64,000 nt of DNA from Romanomermis culicivorax (Eukaryota; Nematoda; Enoplea; Mermithida; Mermithidae), in the NCBI GenBank assembly GCA_963922205.1, contig CAWUHX010000068.1, positions 868,001-932,000 on the forward strand, given 5' to 3'. Below are positions 1 through 13,500 of this stretch, piece by piece. The translations under genes and the position numbers were made by a program. The notes under the pieces were generated by a model. It worked only from the letters and a program-made list of their open reading frames with translations. It had not been told where the DNA came from and made no database searches. Position 1 is the first letter of the stretch. Each line of letters begins with the position of its first letter.

Positions 1-23
1 GGGCATCCTTACTATTTTTTCAG

Positions 24-3000
24 GTGCAAGGTTATGAATCTCCACTGTTCTTGTCGTACTTCAAGAGCGGTATCAAGTATGGAAAAGGTCTAAAAATTTG
101 ATGCCATTGCTTCTAGTTCGACATTCTATGCCATAGGTATATGAAAGGTGGTCACGAAAGCGGCTTCAAGAAAATATCTGACTCCAAAAGAGAAATGCGA
201 CTGTTTTGCTGCAAAGGCAAACGGAACGTTCGCGTGAAACAAGTAAAAATTAAGACCAGATAGGTGTTGAGGATCTTCTGCGGATGAGCATATTTTATCG
301 CGAAATTTTCTATTTGAAGGTGAAATGCTCGAGAGACTCGTTAAATCTGGGCGATGTGTTCATTTTGGACAATTTCAACGATATTTACGTTTGGTGTCCA
401 CCAGAATGCGGACGCCTGGAGAAAAATAAAGTCTGCTACTTGTCCAATTGATTGTAAAAAATAAGCAAGCACCTTTTTAGGGCGTACAAGTTGCAACAGA
501 TATCAAAGATCAAGAACATGCCGGCCGCGGAAACGTTCACATCCTGGGTATGAATGCAGTATTCGCCGTAGTGGTATAGAGAGGGTCCTCGTTGACGTGT
601 TTCTCACACATATAATATGGCGAAAAATAGGGCATTTTTGAAAAATCCCAGGCATCCCAAATAAAAGTTAAAGAATGAAGGGTATGACAAATAGAGAGTA
701 GTTAAACCTGCCTCTCTGGACATTATTAAATGCTTAGGGTAGGTAGAGAGTTGTATTCAATTATGCTGTCTATGAGACTCAAAAGGAAAGGGTTGGAGTC
801 TTGGGCGCCAAGGTTAAGCATCGGCATAGAGTGCAATGGTTAATGATAGGGCTAGAGTTATTTTCAACTATGGTTCAGTTGGGTCACATGACCCTACAAG
901 TCTATTGCACCTGTCACATGACCCTAAAAATCTATTGCACATAAAAATCTATTTGCATCTATCGCACCCAGCGTGCATAGATGTTATGGAACAGCCGGTC
1001 ATTTTTCAGATTGTTACTATGGTGTAATTTAGCTTTTAGAAATTTTTTCCTATCTGTTTTTCACAATTCTGGAATTTTCCTATTGCAATCAGAATTCTGG
1101 AATTTTTCCAATTTAATCAAAATTCAGGAATTCGAATACTTTACAGAATTCAGAGAGAGAATTCTTTTAGGATCTTTACAGGCAACAGGGTCCTTATTTC
1201 ACCAATCTCTTTGCCCTTCACCGTCACAAATATATTTAAATTATGCAAATTTTAGTGTAAACAATAACTAGGCGAAAATTATCATACTCCATTATTTTGA
1301 AATGATCGATGCAGCGATCCCGTGAAAGTAAGTTCAATTCGAAAAAATTAGTGTGCCTATTACTGTAATCAGTCAAAAAAATTTTCCTCAGGTATCGATG
1401 CAGATATTTTCAAATTGACAATACATGAGCATGATGTTTTTTAATGATTTTGGCTCCTCGCGTTCACATGAAGAGATTTAGTTTCTTTCTACAGTATAAA
1501 GTTTTCCACTAAGTGAAAATTTCGTATCAAATTAAACCTACTTTTTCCGCTTCCGTTGCGTCTATCATTTCAAATTAAATGGGCTATAGTTTGAAATTAC
1601 TTAGTTTTTATGGAATGATTTAATATGCACTGTAATATAAATTATTTCAGAATTTAGACTTGCAGCCAGTTCCACGAATATTGCTATCCGAGAGCCAGTT
1701 TAGAGCAGAGACAGAGCCAGTTTTTTGGCTCGGCTGAGACAGTCTCTCATGAGATGGCTCTGGGAATCGGTTCCACAAATGTGCTCGCGAGCTTGCTCAC
1801 GAGAGCCAAAAAGAGAGCAGGAGTAGAGCAAAACGAGAGACAGCGCTGGGATAAAAATTTACGTCATTTTTGACACTAGCGCTTTTGTGATTAATCTTTC
1901 ATCTCTTCAACGGGTTTAGAGCAATTTTTGCGTGCGTTTCTGTGTTTATGCTAATTTTCTATACGGCTGACTATTTATAAAATAAGTAGTTTAATTTTTC
2001 GGTGGAAAATATTGATTTTTGACCAGAAAATGGTGAAAAATGTTAACTTTTAGTTGAAAACGGTGAATTTTTAACAAAAAACGGTGAAAGATTTTTGATT
2101 TTAAGTAGACCATGCTTATTTTTGGACGGTAAACGGTCTAAAATGTGGAGTTTTTTGCTGGAATATAATGATTTTTGAACGAAAAACAATTGAAAATACC
2201 AACTTTTGCTGGAAAATCGTGACTTTCGAACGAAAAATGGTGACAATTGTCAATGTTTGCTAGGAAATATTTAGATTTGGTATGTTTTTGAACAAAAACT
2301 CCTAGAAAACATCAGTGTTTCTATGCAAAATAGAAATTTCCGTATTAAGAACGATTGATAATGTCAGCTTTTTAGTAGAATATGGTCCTTTCTCGAACAT
2401 AAAACTTTCAAAAATGTCAGATTTCCAGTCGAAAAGGATAGTTTCTGAACGAGAAGGTCAGAAAAGTTATTTTTCTGGCACTTAATAGTTATTTCTCACA
2501 AAAATGGTCAAAAATGTCCCCCAAAATTTTAAATCGTATATGCACTTGTCGACAAATCCCTCCCCCAACTTCCAGTTGTTGACAGGCCGGAAATCGACCA
2601 AAAATATATATTTTTGTTTGAAAATCACTTTTTTGAGCAAAAAATCGGTTTGGGAGAAATTTTTTTCGGCGCTTAGCACCGAAATGATGCTCAGTATCAT
2701 GTTAAAAGTAAAAATTAATTGATCAAGGGCGTGATTTGTCCATTTTTTAAATTAAAAAACGCATTTTTGAGCACTGCGTGACCCCCACCTTTTGACTTCA
2801 GAAGGTTGTCTACTCCAACCCTCTAAAAATGAATTTGATCGCGTACTCAACAGTCCGGTGCTCTTACAGATATGTGATCAAAAAGATCAGCTTCCTGGTC
2901 CAAATGTTAATTTTTGAAGAAAAAATCAACTAAAATGGCAATTCTTTTGCAGGTAATTTGGGAAAAAACTTTCGAAAATGGTAAAGTTGTGTTGAAAAAT

Positions 3001-6000
3001 TGTGGTTTCTGAAGCAAAAAACGATCAAAACGTCAATTTTTGCGTCGTATTTTCATGGTTTTGTAGATGAAAACTACTCTTTGAAGTAATTTGCGAACTT
3101 TTTAGTCCAAAAAAATCGATTTATTTTCTTTATTCTCTCCGTTCCTGATATAATTTCTGGTTATCGATGACCACTTCCATAGAAAATGTCGTTTTACTGT
3201 GTCTTTGGCGCTCTGTTTTTAACAAAAATGTCAATTTTTGGATCTCTAATGCTAAATAAAAAACAATTTTTTTCTGCCGTGCGGGGAAAAATCGCAAAAG
3301 ACAGCAGCTATGAACAACTACTCTACAGCATAATGAAGTCTCAATTTGGGACCCAATACATAGTAAAAATACAAAACAGAGACAGTTGTAAGCCAGCCCC
3401 TAGCGGGCCTACAACTTTTCGCTCTGCTCTTGCTCGCGTGAGCACTTTTTTGGTTTGTGGAACCCATTTGGCTCTAAACTGTCTCTTGCAGAGCCATTCC
3501 GCAGAGCTGCTCTCCAACAGAGCCGGCTGTCAGAGCATCTCTCCGTCAGAGAAAATTTCGTGCAATCCATTTCCTCTCTTTTGTCTCTCGGAGAGTCAAA
3601 ACAGAGCAAAAATCGAGAGACAGAGCAAATTTTCGCGCGAGCGACACTTTCTTGAAACGGGCTGCTGGAGTCAAAATGGACTATAAGACGAATGAGTTCC
3701 GAATTCACACCTTTGGAGACCCGGCTTAATTTTAAAATGTCGATGAGAATCTAACAGACAGAAACAATCTGAATTGGTCAATTATTTCACTAATATCTGA
3801 AATCGGGTTTGATTATCATTGCTGCCACACCTTTTTGCAGACGAAAACTGGAATAGTCACGAAGCTTTCTGGAAACTTTTGGGCGGCAAAGGACCAGTGC
3901 AGCCGGCCAGCGCCGGCGGTTGCGACGAAGAACAACTTTTTGTGGATAAACAGCAAGTCGCATTATACAAGTTAGTCGTCTTCTAAAGTAATACGTGGGA
4001 TTCAAATTTATTGCAAACTTTTATCTGCAACAGGGTCTCCGATGCGACGGGCACTATGAAAATAGAAAAAGTTGCTGGTGAAGGCGAACTACTAACCACA
4101 ATGTTGGATTCTAATGTAAGGAACAGCATATATAAAAAGAATACTCATTTCTTTGTGTCCGCAAAGGCAGTATCAGATTCTATGTCTGAATCATAGCATA
4201 CGCATTAGTTTGATTGAATGCCACAGTCAGTCGAGTACCTGACTGCTGACTCGCTGTATGAAATCTTGGATTTCAGACGAAAACATACTTGAGATACAAA
4301 CTTTTTTGGTGTGGGTTCATGTCTGCATGTTGAAAAAACAAATTTCAGCCTCAAAAATTGTCAAAGATGACTCAAAACTATGGTCTGTTTTTCTTGAAAT
4401 GCTTCTAAATAATGAAAGTGGAAAGCAAGTAGTGTTTCCGATTTTCACGATTTTCTGGTAAATAATACGCCATACAGGGTTGAGAATTTGTGAGCATTCT
4501 GACCTAACTTTTAACAATTTTTTGAGTGAAAAATTTTACAGTAAGACCCCTATGTAAACGATTTGATTACTGATTTGTGTCACTTTTATATTTGGAAGCA
4601 TTTTATAAAAAACAGACAATACGTCTTTAAATCTTACAAAGCCCACAAAATGGCTTTTCGTGGTCCAAAACGCAAAAAATCTGATGTTTTTACACTTTTG
4701 GTCAAATTGACTATTTCCAGCTCAAAAATTTGGAATTTTCCTAGATTTTGCTCATTCCAGGGGTGTCACATAAGACTTCTGTTCCATGTCAAGTTGAGAA
4801 ATACATCTGAACATCAACATTCCGAATGTCCTATCTCTAAAACCGTTTTTTTGTTTAAAGGTCTGTTTTTCATGAAATGATTCTAAGGTAATATAATCTG
4901 GAATCAAGTACTACTCTGTACTTTCATGCTTTTTTCCGAACAGTAATGTCTTATAAGCCTTTAAAGTTGAGGGCTCACCAATCTAACTTTTAAAATTTTT
5001 CGATCCAAGTTATAAACCCACAGAATGAAAGTTAACTCGATTTTCCGAAATTTTCTAGGTCCAAAAGGCTCAAAATGTGCATTTTTCACACATTTTTGCG
5101 CGACTTCAAATTAAGATCATGTCATTGGCTTTTTACTGTTTTGTAAAAAATTTTCCTCTCTTAAGAATTCAGTGAATGACATCCTTACATGGCAATTATT
5201 GGCTGTCTTAGAGTTAAAAATAGGAATGACAACTTTTTTGACACTACTCTGCTTCAGGATTTGTTTTTTTACGTCATATATCCTTTCAGTCTTCCATATT
5301 CGTTTTTTCAATCAATCAATCATCAATCATTCGATATTTTAAACTTGCAAGATCTTCAGACTGTTGGCTCATATGAAAATTTCAAACGATTTCGAAAGTT
5401 CTAATGAATCGTAAATGGCTGATAAAACGACCTTTTTAGATTTTTACTGCGCACGTGTTGTGAGCAGAATCAATACTAATTCAGTCTCGAAAGAACAAAA
5501 TCAACAGATTTCCGTTGAATCACTACTCCAATGTTTAAGGAGTTAGTGAAAAAAGCCATGGGTTTCTATATCTCGATCAGGAAAAGATTAAATTATGATG
5601 ATCCTGATTGGGTTAGTGCAAGATGGCAATGATCACTTTTCTAAAAGATTGGGCTGCAGCCTGTGGATTGAAAATTTTAACGCCTTCAAGATTGAAGGAT
5701 AGGGTCAGAAAAATACTTATTGTTTTATGTGAAGCCGAGGAAAGAATCTCTTTCAGCGTTATTGAACAAAATCTTTTCAGGACTGCTTTATTCTGGACGC
5801 AGCCAGCAGTGGCATTTACGTATGGATTGGAAAAAATGGGAACAACGAAGAAAGAAAAAATTCTATGCAATGGGCGAAGGTGCATTTTTCAAACTTTTCG
5901 TTTCAAATGGGTTTTTAAATTATAATTTTCAGTCTTATATCGAAATGATGAACAAACCTGTTTGGACGCCTATAGTCCGAGTTCTAGACGACGCCGAACC

Positions 6001-7120
6001 GTCCGTATTTCTCCAATGGTTCAAAGATGCTGAAGAAGCTAAACATGTAAAAATTGATTTCCATGAAACCTAATCGTCAAGATTCAAACAGATTGCCTAA
6101 TCATTCATTTTCAGAAAAAATTCAAATCCCGCTTGTATCACTGCAGCGACAATAGCGGAAAGCTACTCGTTGAAGAAATATGCAACTATGAACAACAAGT
6201 TTAGATTTTTGAGCCATATTTTTTTGTAATGTTTTTTATGTAAATTTTTTAGGATTTGGTCGAAGATGATGTCATGATACTGGACGCAGGTTTGATAGTT
6301 TACGTCTGGATTGGCGCCAAAGCGAACGACCGTGAAAAAAAACATGCTAGGAAGACTGCACAAGTAAAGAGCAGAAGCATAATCTTTTTTTCTTGAAATG
6401 CATGCTTCTATCGAGGGAGGGTCTTAATGTGTGTAAATTTCAAGTATTTGTAATCTGTTTTTCGTAAAATGCCTGCAAATAAACTCCTTAGCCGTGTCTT
6501 TTTTTACCAACTTTTGCCATGCACTCGAAGATTTTTTGAGTGGGGGTTTTCCACATGGTATTTTTCAGGACATTTTCAGAAAGAGCTTTCTTTTCTAGAG
6601 GATTGGAAATATGTAGGTTGTCTTATGATGAAGCCGTTCACAATGGGGATATAATGACTGCTCAAAAATTTTGAATATGCAAATTAAGTTTAAAGACAAC
6701 CGCATGATGTGGCGTAGTGATAATAAGGAGAAACATATTATAAGATGAGCTTAATGTAAAAAAATTATGTGGCAAGTACTATTTCCCGATTTTTCTATTT
6801 CCGGCTAAAGCATTATATCGTAAAGGATTGGAACTTGTGAGCCTACTTTTTGAGCAAAACTTCCTACAGTAGAAGTTTCCTGTAAACGAATTTGGGCAGC
6901 GTGATTTTTCAATTTACAAGCATATTATAAAAGACAAACTATACTAGACAATGTCCTCCAATTTAAATTACATTTTCAGAACTTTATCGAAGGCTCAGGA
7001 TTGCCCCGCCCGCCGGGCGCTTCGACCATGACCGTTCAACAAGGAAAAGAAACGTCGGAATTCACTAAACATTTTCCATCGTGGGACAAGAATTTTTGGG
7101 CCAATAGGAAAATATCCTGA
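24..7120 (+). CDS. gsnl-1: Gelsolin-like actin-binding/severing protein, 3' eleven exons (5' end off window)
   Basis: Exons read from splice sites and frame: 24-87, 148-242, 320-430, 481-547, 3841-3970, 4034-4115, 5781-5879, 5933-6046, 6115-6198, 6253-6363, 6980-7120 (TGA at 7118-7120). They join in frame to 365 residues. The product matches gelsolin repeats: the linker YFKSGIKYGKGG, repeat 2 (MRLFCCKG ... LGDVFILD ... YVW), repeat 3 (VALYKVSDATG ... DCFILD ... YVWIGKN) and a last repeat (SRLYHCSDNSG ... DDVMILD ... YVWIGAKAND). Repeat 1, about 110 residues, should lie upstream, giving the four-repeat layout of C. elegans GSNL-1. The family binds actin and severs or caps filaments in response to calcium in the cytoplasm; this role is inferred from the family. 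The second exon's acceptor (147) is the least certain, because the nearby AG at 135-136 would break the frame. Introns 4, 6 and 10 hold foldback or MITE copies. The gene is tail-to-tail with the GPCR. Confidence 0.92.
1287..1584. mobile_element. MITE family B, copy B1
   Basis: Terminal inverted repeats CTCCATTATTTTGAAATGAT and (reversed) GCCCATTTAATTTGAAATGA, flanked by TA on both sides. The interior includes CTACAGTATAAAGTTTTCC, shared with the other B copies. It lies in gelsolin intron 4, left of the foldback element. Confidence 0.65.
1662..3667. mobile_element. Foldback element in gelsolin intron 4
   Basis: The left arm (1662-1850) and right arm (about 3400-3667) are inverted copies rich in the motif AGAGCAGAGACAGAGCC; the outer ends read GCAGCCAGTTCCACG and, reversed, GCAGCCCGTTTCAAG. 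The roughly 1.3-kb core (1990-3330) is a divergent tandem array with a period near 40 bp, built on phrases such as TTTTTGAACGAAAAATGG. It includes the hairpin TTCGGCGCTTAGCACCGAA at 2665-2683. No protein gene was found; open frames here are by-products of the repeats. Confidence 0.7.
4381..4619 (-). mobile_element. MITE family A, copy A1 (in gelsolin intron 6)
   Basis: 239 bp with ends TGGTCTGTTTTTC and (reversed) TTGTCTGTTTTTT, flanked by TA. The sequence aligns along its length with A2 and A3 in reverse orientation. TA target duplication suggests Tc1/mariner-type mobilisation. Confidence 0.75.
4860..5060 (-). mobile_element. MITE family A, degraded copy A7
   Basis: Starts GTCTGTTTTTCATGAAATGA and keeps A-family blocks (GAATCAAGTACTACT, CTCACCAATCTAACTTTT). 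The right end is not clear. It lies in gelsolin intron 6, just downstream of A1. Confidence 0.5.
6451..6948 (-). mobile_element. MITE family A, enlarged copy A6 (in gelsolin intron 10)
   Basis: The left end is TAATCTGTTTTTCG at 6451. The right part, 6745-6948, matches A copies (GCAAGTACTATTTCC ... AAAAGACAAACTATAC). About 240 bp between them (6490-6740) is not shared with other A copies and may be an insertion. Confidence 0.5.
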
Positions 7121-7561
7121 AACTCATAACATGCTCATTAAGCGATATTTTGTAGTCGTTGATTAGATCATTTAATAATGAATAATACACGATTTACATT
7201 TATAAATATAGTGACGGAATCAACAAAAAATAGTTGAATCGAAATTTGAGGGCGTCTTTTTTCTACGACACTTGTGACTTTTGTGACTTTATGTCGCGAA
7301 CTTGCCATAATTTTTAGAGCAAAATCATCAGAAGCTACATTTTCGAAATACAAATTTTTGAGATTAGACTTGCAACCATTTTTTACACCATAATATGCTA
7401 CAGTAGACTTCTGTAACCTTTAGGTTCTCGCGCCCCTTAATTTCCAACTACAAAATGGACGTGTCAACTAAAAAATACAGGGTAAAAACGAACTTATTTC
7501 GCAGTACCGTTTTCGCTTTGGTCATACAGTATGAATCTTTAGAAAATCTGTGAAAAATTGA
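7121..7561. other. Short convergent intergenic gap between gelsolin and GPCR genes
   Basis: 441 bp between two stop codons facing each other. It must hold both 3' UTRs. I see AATAAT at about 7180 for the gelsolin side but no clear AATAAA, and no other feature. Confidence 0.6.
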
Positions 7562-10500
7562 TCAAGTACTCGATACACGAGTTTCTATGACAAATCGTCG
7601 ACTTTTCTTCGGGCGGCAGGTGTTGAACAGGGATTGAGTGAACGAGCGATTAAAAAATCCGTATATGATGGGATTCCTGAAATGGGAAAGTGCCATAACA
7701 TTTCGCATTGAGAAGTTGATGCGCACAAGAAGAATCTGTCAACTTTTCCACATAACAAGCTGTTGTAATCTCAGAGATCTGGCAAATATGGCATGTTAAA
7801 TTTTCATTTGAACTGAAATTTTCTTGGCAAGATTATCTGAGCCATTTAATTTGAAGGGACTAATGGATATGGAAAAGTTTCCCATGAACAGACTTTTAGT
7901 TTCAGGTACGAGTATAGCAGACAGAATTTCAAATGTAGGCATAATTACGGATTTTCACGACAATAAACGCACCTGAATTTCAGCAAAATTGTAAAAAATT
8001 TAAATTGGTAAAGACGTGAGATTAGCTCTTGAGTATAGACAATGATACTTAGATCACAATGTACTTTATCAAATGCAATCTTCCGCATGTTTGTAACAGT
8101 CACTGTTGCTGAGATGCGGATTTATTCATCATTATACTCTACTTTTATATCTAAAAATTTCGATGTAAATACGACCAAGTGAGAAAACCCACTTATCTAA
8201 AATTACTCAGCTCGCCCCAGACTATCAAATGCATGCTACAGTATGTATGAGGTACAAACTCATAGAAGTCATGCTGTGAACATAGACTTATAGTTCTGTT
8301 GACTTCGAATCGTCGCAGCAGGTTTGGCATCATCGCTAAGGTCTAACGCACAACAATTACACGATGGACAATGTTGAATAATTTTTCTTCTTCAAAATGA
8401 CTAACCTCCTATTACTCAAAATATAGAGCGTCGTCCCAAAAGCTGAAAATTTATTTTTTCAAAAAACTTCGAATACTCTATAACTTGCTTATGATCTAAC
8501 AATTACGAGGAAAAGTCTTCAGGTGAAAATTTCAAATATATTCCATTTGATAGCCGATCGACAAGCAAGCAATGTCACACTGATTTTTTCTGCCGATAGG
8601 TCACGTTTACACTAAAAATTCCATTAACGTGGTCTACAGTGGTAAGTCCGCCTACACGTGATCTGAGCAAATGGGAAAGTTAGCCGAGATATTCATTAGC
8701 GAAACAACTGTGACCACTATAATAATGTCTATTATAAGATGAGTTCATCTCTGATAACACAGTTTTGAACTTTGATGAAGTTAGCAACGAGTAGACTTCA
8801 TTCGCCAGCTATCGAATGAGATTTCTAGTTCCTCATAAAAGGTACATGTAAACTTTCCATTGTTCAAAACATTTATGCGAATTTCAGCGTAAGGAAAACC
8901 TACGGGCAGAAATGGTCAATATAACATTACTCAGGTCAATGTCGACTATCGAATGCATTAGCTTTCACAATACGATTTTTTATTTCTAAAAATTGTTAAA
9001 TGTTGGTTGAGTATGCTCACGAAAGGGTCTATTCCGAAGTGAGCGATTCCCGAGTGAACGATTTTCAACTGGGCGATTACCAAGTGAGCGAATTCTCAAT
9101 TGAGCGATTCTCACGTGATTGATTCCCCATTAAGCGAATTCCCAAGTGAGCTAATTCCAAGCTGAGTGATTTCCATGTGAGCGATTCCTAATTGGGTGAT
9201 TTCCCAAATGAGCAAAATCCCAAATGAACGAATTCCCAATTGAGCGGTTCCCATTTCAGCAATTCCCAATTGAGCCCATTTCCAAATAAGCGAATTCTCA
9301 ATTGGGCGATTCCAAACGCGTTATAGAGAATGTAATAACTCCTCCTTCACTTTTTCCTTCTTTACCTTATATTATTCTCTGTATATATTTCTTTTTTCTT
9401 TCGTTCTGTGTGTTGCTTATATTTTCATTTATGTGTGTTTTTGCATTTTTATCTTTTGTCTCTGCTTTCTTTCATTTTCTTTTTTCATGTCATCTATTTT
9501 TTTTCTTAGCTCATGAAACAATACATTACAAGTTATCATTTTTAATAAGCATTGTCTCCCATGTAGTTCTTATACAATTCTGCACGCTCTATTTCCTATT
9601 TAATTTTATCTTTTGTGATTTTCTCTTCGTTCAAGGCGGATTCATACTTCATCCGGCATCCGGCGTCCGGCAAGCTATTTTTAGCTTCTGGCATTCAGTG
9701 TCCGGCATCCGGCAATTTGGTTTCCGGCATCCGGCAAATTGGCTTCCGGCAAGTTGCCGGATGGGATGGCAATTCATACTTCTTCCGGCGCCGGAAATGC
9801 CGGATGACAATTTATTCTTTCTTTTACTATGTTAAAATACTTTGAAATCTGTGCAGTATTTTGTTTCAGGAGAAATTGTGTATGGAAAATATATATAATA
9901 TTATTTTCCAGGTCTACTCGTAATTATTACGATGTCAGACGAAGAAAACTTGCTTGATCTAGCAATTTTGTACTATTTATTGAAGCGAAATTTGTCAAAT
10001 TTGTCAGTCTTCCATAGGCGTGACTAAACTATAATTACGCCTAGAAAAAAGTCTTTATATGACTACCCTGCACATATATATGCTTTCAAGAACGAAAAAA
10101 ACATACAAAATACTCAGCAATCAAAAATTAAACGATTAAAAATTTAAAAAAAAAAAAACAAAAAATTTTGTCAATTAAAAAAATCGACATTGTATATGCA
10201 AAAATCAATCAAACACGCGCTTCAATTGAAATTACATACAAAATATGCTTTCCGGCATCCGGAAAAGTACAAACTGTTTCTACTCTTTCCGTCCGGCAAA
10301 ATTCCAGTCTTCCGGCAAAAAAAATGAGACGGCAGCGTGGGAAAAGGAAAAAAATGACGTCATCCGGTACCGGATTGCCGGACGATTTGCCGGATGAAAA
10401 ATCTAAAAATAGACTTTTTTCAGTTGCCGGATGCCGGACGCCGGATGCCGGACGAAGTATGAATCTGCCTTTACCTACTTTTCATCCCATTTTTTGCTTT

Positions 10501-13500
10501 CACTTCTTTATCTTTCTCCTTTTCTATTCTCTTGATTCTTTTTTCACATAATTTTTTCTTTCTTCCTTGCTGCTTCCTCCATCTTGCTTCTTTATTCTTG
10601 TCTTTTTTTGTTTCTTTCTTCTTCTTATGCTTTTCCACCTCTTTTCACTTATTCTTAATATCTTCATTTTTGTTGACGTTTCCATTCTCCTGATATTTTT
10701 TTTTTCTAGCATTCTTCTGTTTGATATGAAGATTTTCACACTTACAAAGACGAAAGACTGGAGCATGCCGAACTGTACAATAATTATACGGAAGACTGCG
10801 GTTACTTAAATGACCAATTCTATTGTATCATGAGCAAAAAAACAAAAAATTAAATGGCAAGAAGGAAGAAAATGAAAGAAAGCGCAGACAAAAAATGAAA
10901 ACGTAAAAACATACATAAACGAAAACATTAACGATACACCCTGAAAACGAAACAAAAAAAAATATATACAAAGAAAAATATAAGGTAAAGAAGGAAAAAA
11001 TAAAGAAAGTGTTACTACATTCTCGATCGCTCGTTTGGAATCGCCCAGTTGGGAATTCACTCAATTGGAAATTGCTCACATGGGAATCGCTCAATTGGGA
11101 GTTCGGTCATTTAAAAATTCGCTCAATTGGGAATCGCTCACTTGGGAACCGCTCACATGAGAATATCCCTCTCAAATGTACCATATAGTGTATGGTTTAG
11201 CAATGAATCCTGACAAATACGACAATGTTTTTGCTTTCCGTTTGTATAATTTGGAAATCATTCAGAAAAACAGTCCGCAGTTCCTACAGTTCCTTATCAA
11301 AGGTACATGATTGAGATGAAACATTCTCATGTCCAACTATCATTAAAAAAACTTTTTTCCTCACCAAACGACAGACGTCATGGCTACTAAATGCGAAACG
11401 GCGAAATATAAATTGAAATTTTTCGTATCGATTATGGACGATATGAAATCGTAGTCCCTGGCCAAGTTCATGAAATTCATAGGGAACCAACAAAGGATGA
11501 AAAATCCCACCATGGCGATCATCATGCGGGCCACGCGGCGCCTGCGACCGGCGCTCTTTTGCTGCGACGAGGGCAGCATTTTTTCCACGGCCGCCCGGCG
11601 TTGGTGCCTCAGGTTCAAGTAGCTGATGATGCTCGAGTAGCAATAGCACGTGATGAGCAAAGGCAGACCGAACTGCAGGGCCGGCACGGCGAAGCCGTAG
11701 GTCGGCCGCAACCAGCTCAACCGCTGGGGCCAAACTTCCAAGCAAAATTGGCCGCAAATAGTGGGGTAGGGCCGCAAGCGGGAGATGAACAAAAGCGGAG
11801 CCGATAGCAGCGCGCCGCAGGACAACAAACCGACAAATGTGGCCGTGGACGGGACTACGCGACTCAGGGAGCAAGAGGCGTTGGACGACAAGTTGGCCGG
11901 GCGGGGGCGGCTACGCTTGTGCGGGTAGTGGACGGCGCGGTAGCGGTCGATGGCGATGGCTGTTAGAGCAAAGGACGAGAGGAAAATGCTGCAACCTAAA
12001 AAGTGAGGCTGGAAAAAGTTTTTTGAGGAATCATGTTATATAAGTTGTTAGCAGGTTTGGAATTCTAAAGCGAAATTACTGTAACTATAAGCCCATTTTT
12101 ATGAAAAATGTGGAAAATAAAAATTATCTCTGTCGTTCAAGTGGTTTACGTAAACTTTTGACTATAAAATTTGTTAGCCGATAATGTTCAAGGTTATTTA
12201 AATAAACTCGCAAACTTTCAATCCCATGTCATACCTTAGCTAAAAACCTTCAAGATATGCTTTCCAGTTTTCAATCTATAGCTATTTCAAGAAAAACTAA
12301 CTAATATCTGATAATTTCTATAATGTCAGCCCAAACAACGATCACCAATAAGTCTTTTAAAAATGAAGAACAAAATTTAAACTAAAAAAACATATTCTAT
12401 TTGAAACGCAGTTTTCACTTAGTGGAAAATTTTATACTGTAGAAAAACGCTAAATTTCTCTTTGAAAATGGTAAAAGTCAAAATCATTGAAAGGACGTGT
12501 CAGACTTATCCACTGTCGATTTGGATAGAACACATCGATGCTTGAATGCTACTCGAGAAATTTTGACCATTTAACCAGGTTATTGAAGAAAATTTTCAGT
12601 TGTTCTGTTTGTCGCTTTCTTACGAAAAGTTTTTTTTATTGATTTTATGGGATTATTGCATCATATTTACTATTGTGCTGCGAATAAGCTGCGTATAAAA
12701 AAATCATTTTTTTAACACGACTCCTCAAGTCAAAACAAATTCGAGTACTAGAATTGAAAATAATATTATTTTTGATTCATCATCTTATCTCAGCACATTG
12801 GTTGCAAAATAGATGAATTTCGATGCGTGAAAGAGGGTGTCTAAAACCGAACATGTTTCTAGGAACATTTAAAATTCAACGATAGCTGCTGAATTCACAT
12901 CATTTTGAACTTCTTAGCATTTGATGTTTTGCTCTGATATCATCTGTTTTAAATTTCCGTTGATTTCTATTGTCAACGCTCCAAGCTAATATGTGATCAC
13001 TTTTCTTAAAGGATAATTTCGCAGAAAAAATTTCATATCACAAATGCATTAATTTGTATCACAATCTACAATAATCCACTAAATCTACTATACTCCGTTC
13101 ATGTTGAAATGATCGATACAGCGGAGGTCGGAGTTACGACAAACGCAGTCTTATTAGAGATCAGTAATTCAGGATCAGGAGATCAGGATCAGAATCGGGA
13201 TTAGGATATCAGGATTTCTGTAATCTTGAAATTATTGAAAAGAGTGATCATCAAAGTCGACGGAGTCAATGAGCCTTCCATTATTTTGGATAAAAGTTTG
13301 GCGACGACCTTGCTGCACCGATCATTTCAAAATGAATGTTTGATAGATCCATTCCCAAAATTAATTTCATAAATTAGTGTTTTTTGAACAAAGTTTGGAT
13401 TTGAAAGAAAAAACGCCAATAAGCAGAACAATTTTCATCGAATTATACCACGATTTTTTCGAGAGTTTGATACTTTTAATTTTTCGAGATTCATAAAACT

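Noticed and set aside
3186..3708. 166- and 99-residue ORFs in gelsolin intron 4
   Set aside because: They lie in the right arm of the foldback element, are mirrored on the other strand, and match no family.
9302..9835. 177-residue hydrophobic ORF and its mirror on the minus strand (11060-10806)
   Set aside because: The two peptides match because they are arms of one palindrome; the sequence is T-rich low complexity and crosses into the nested minisatellite.
11559..12043. Plus-strand ORFs across the GPCR second exon
   Set aside because: They are shadows of the GC-rich receptor exon, which has a complete domain reading on the minus strand.
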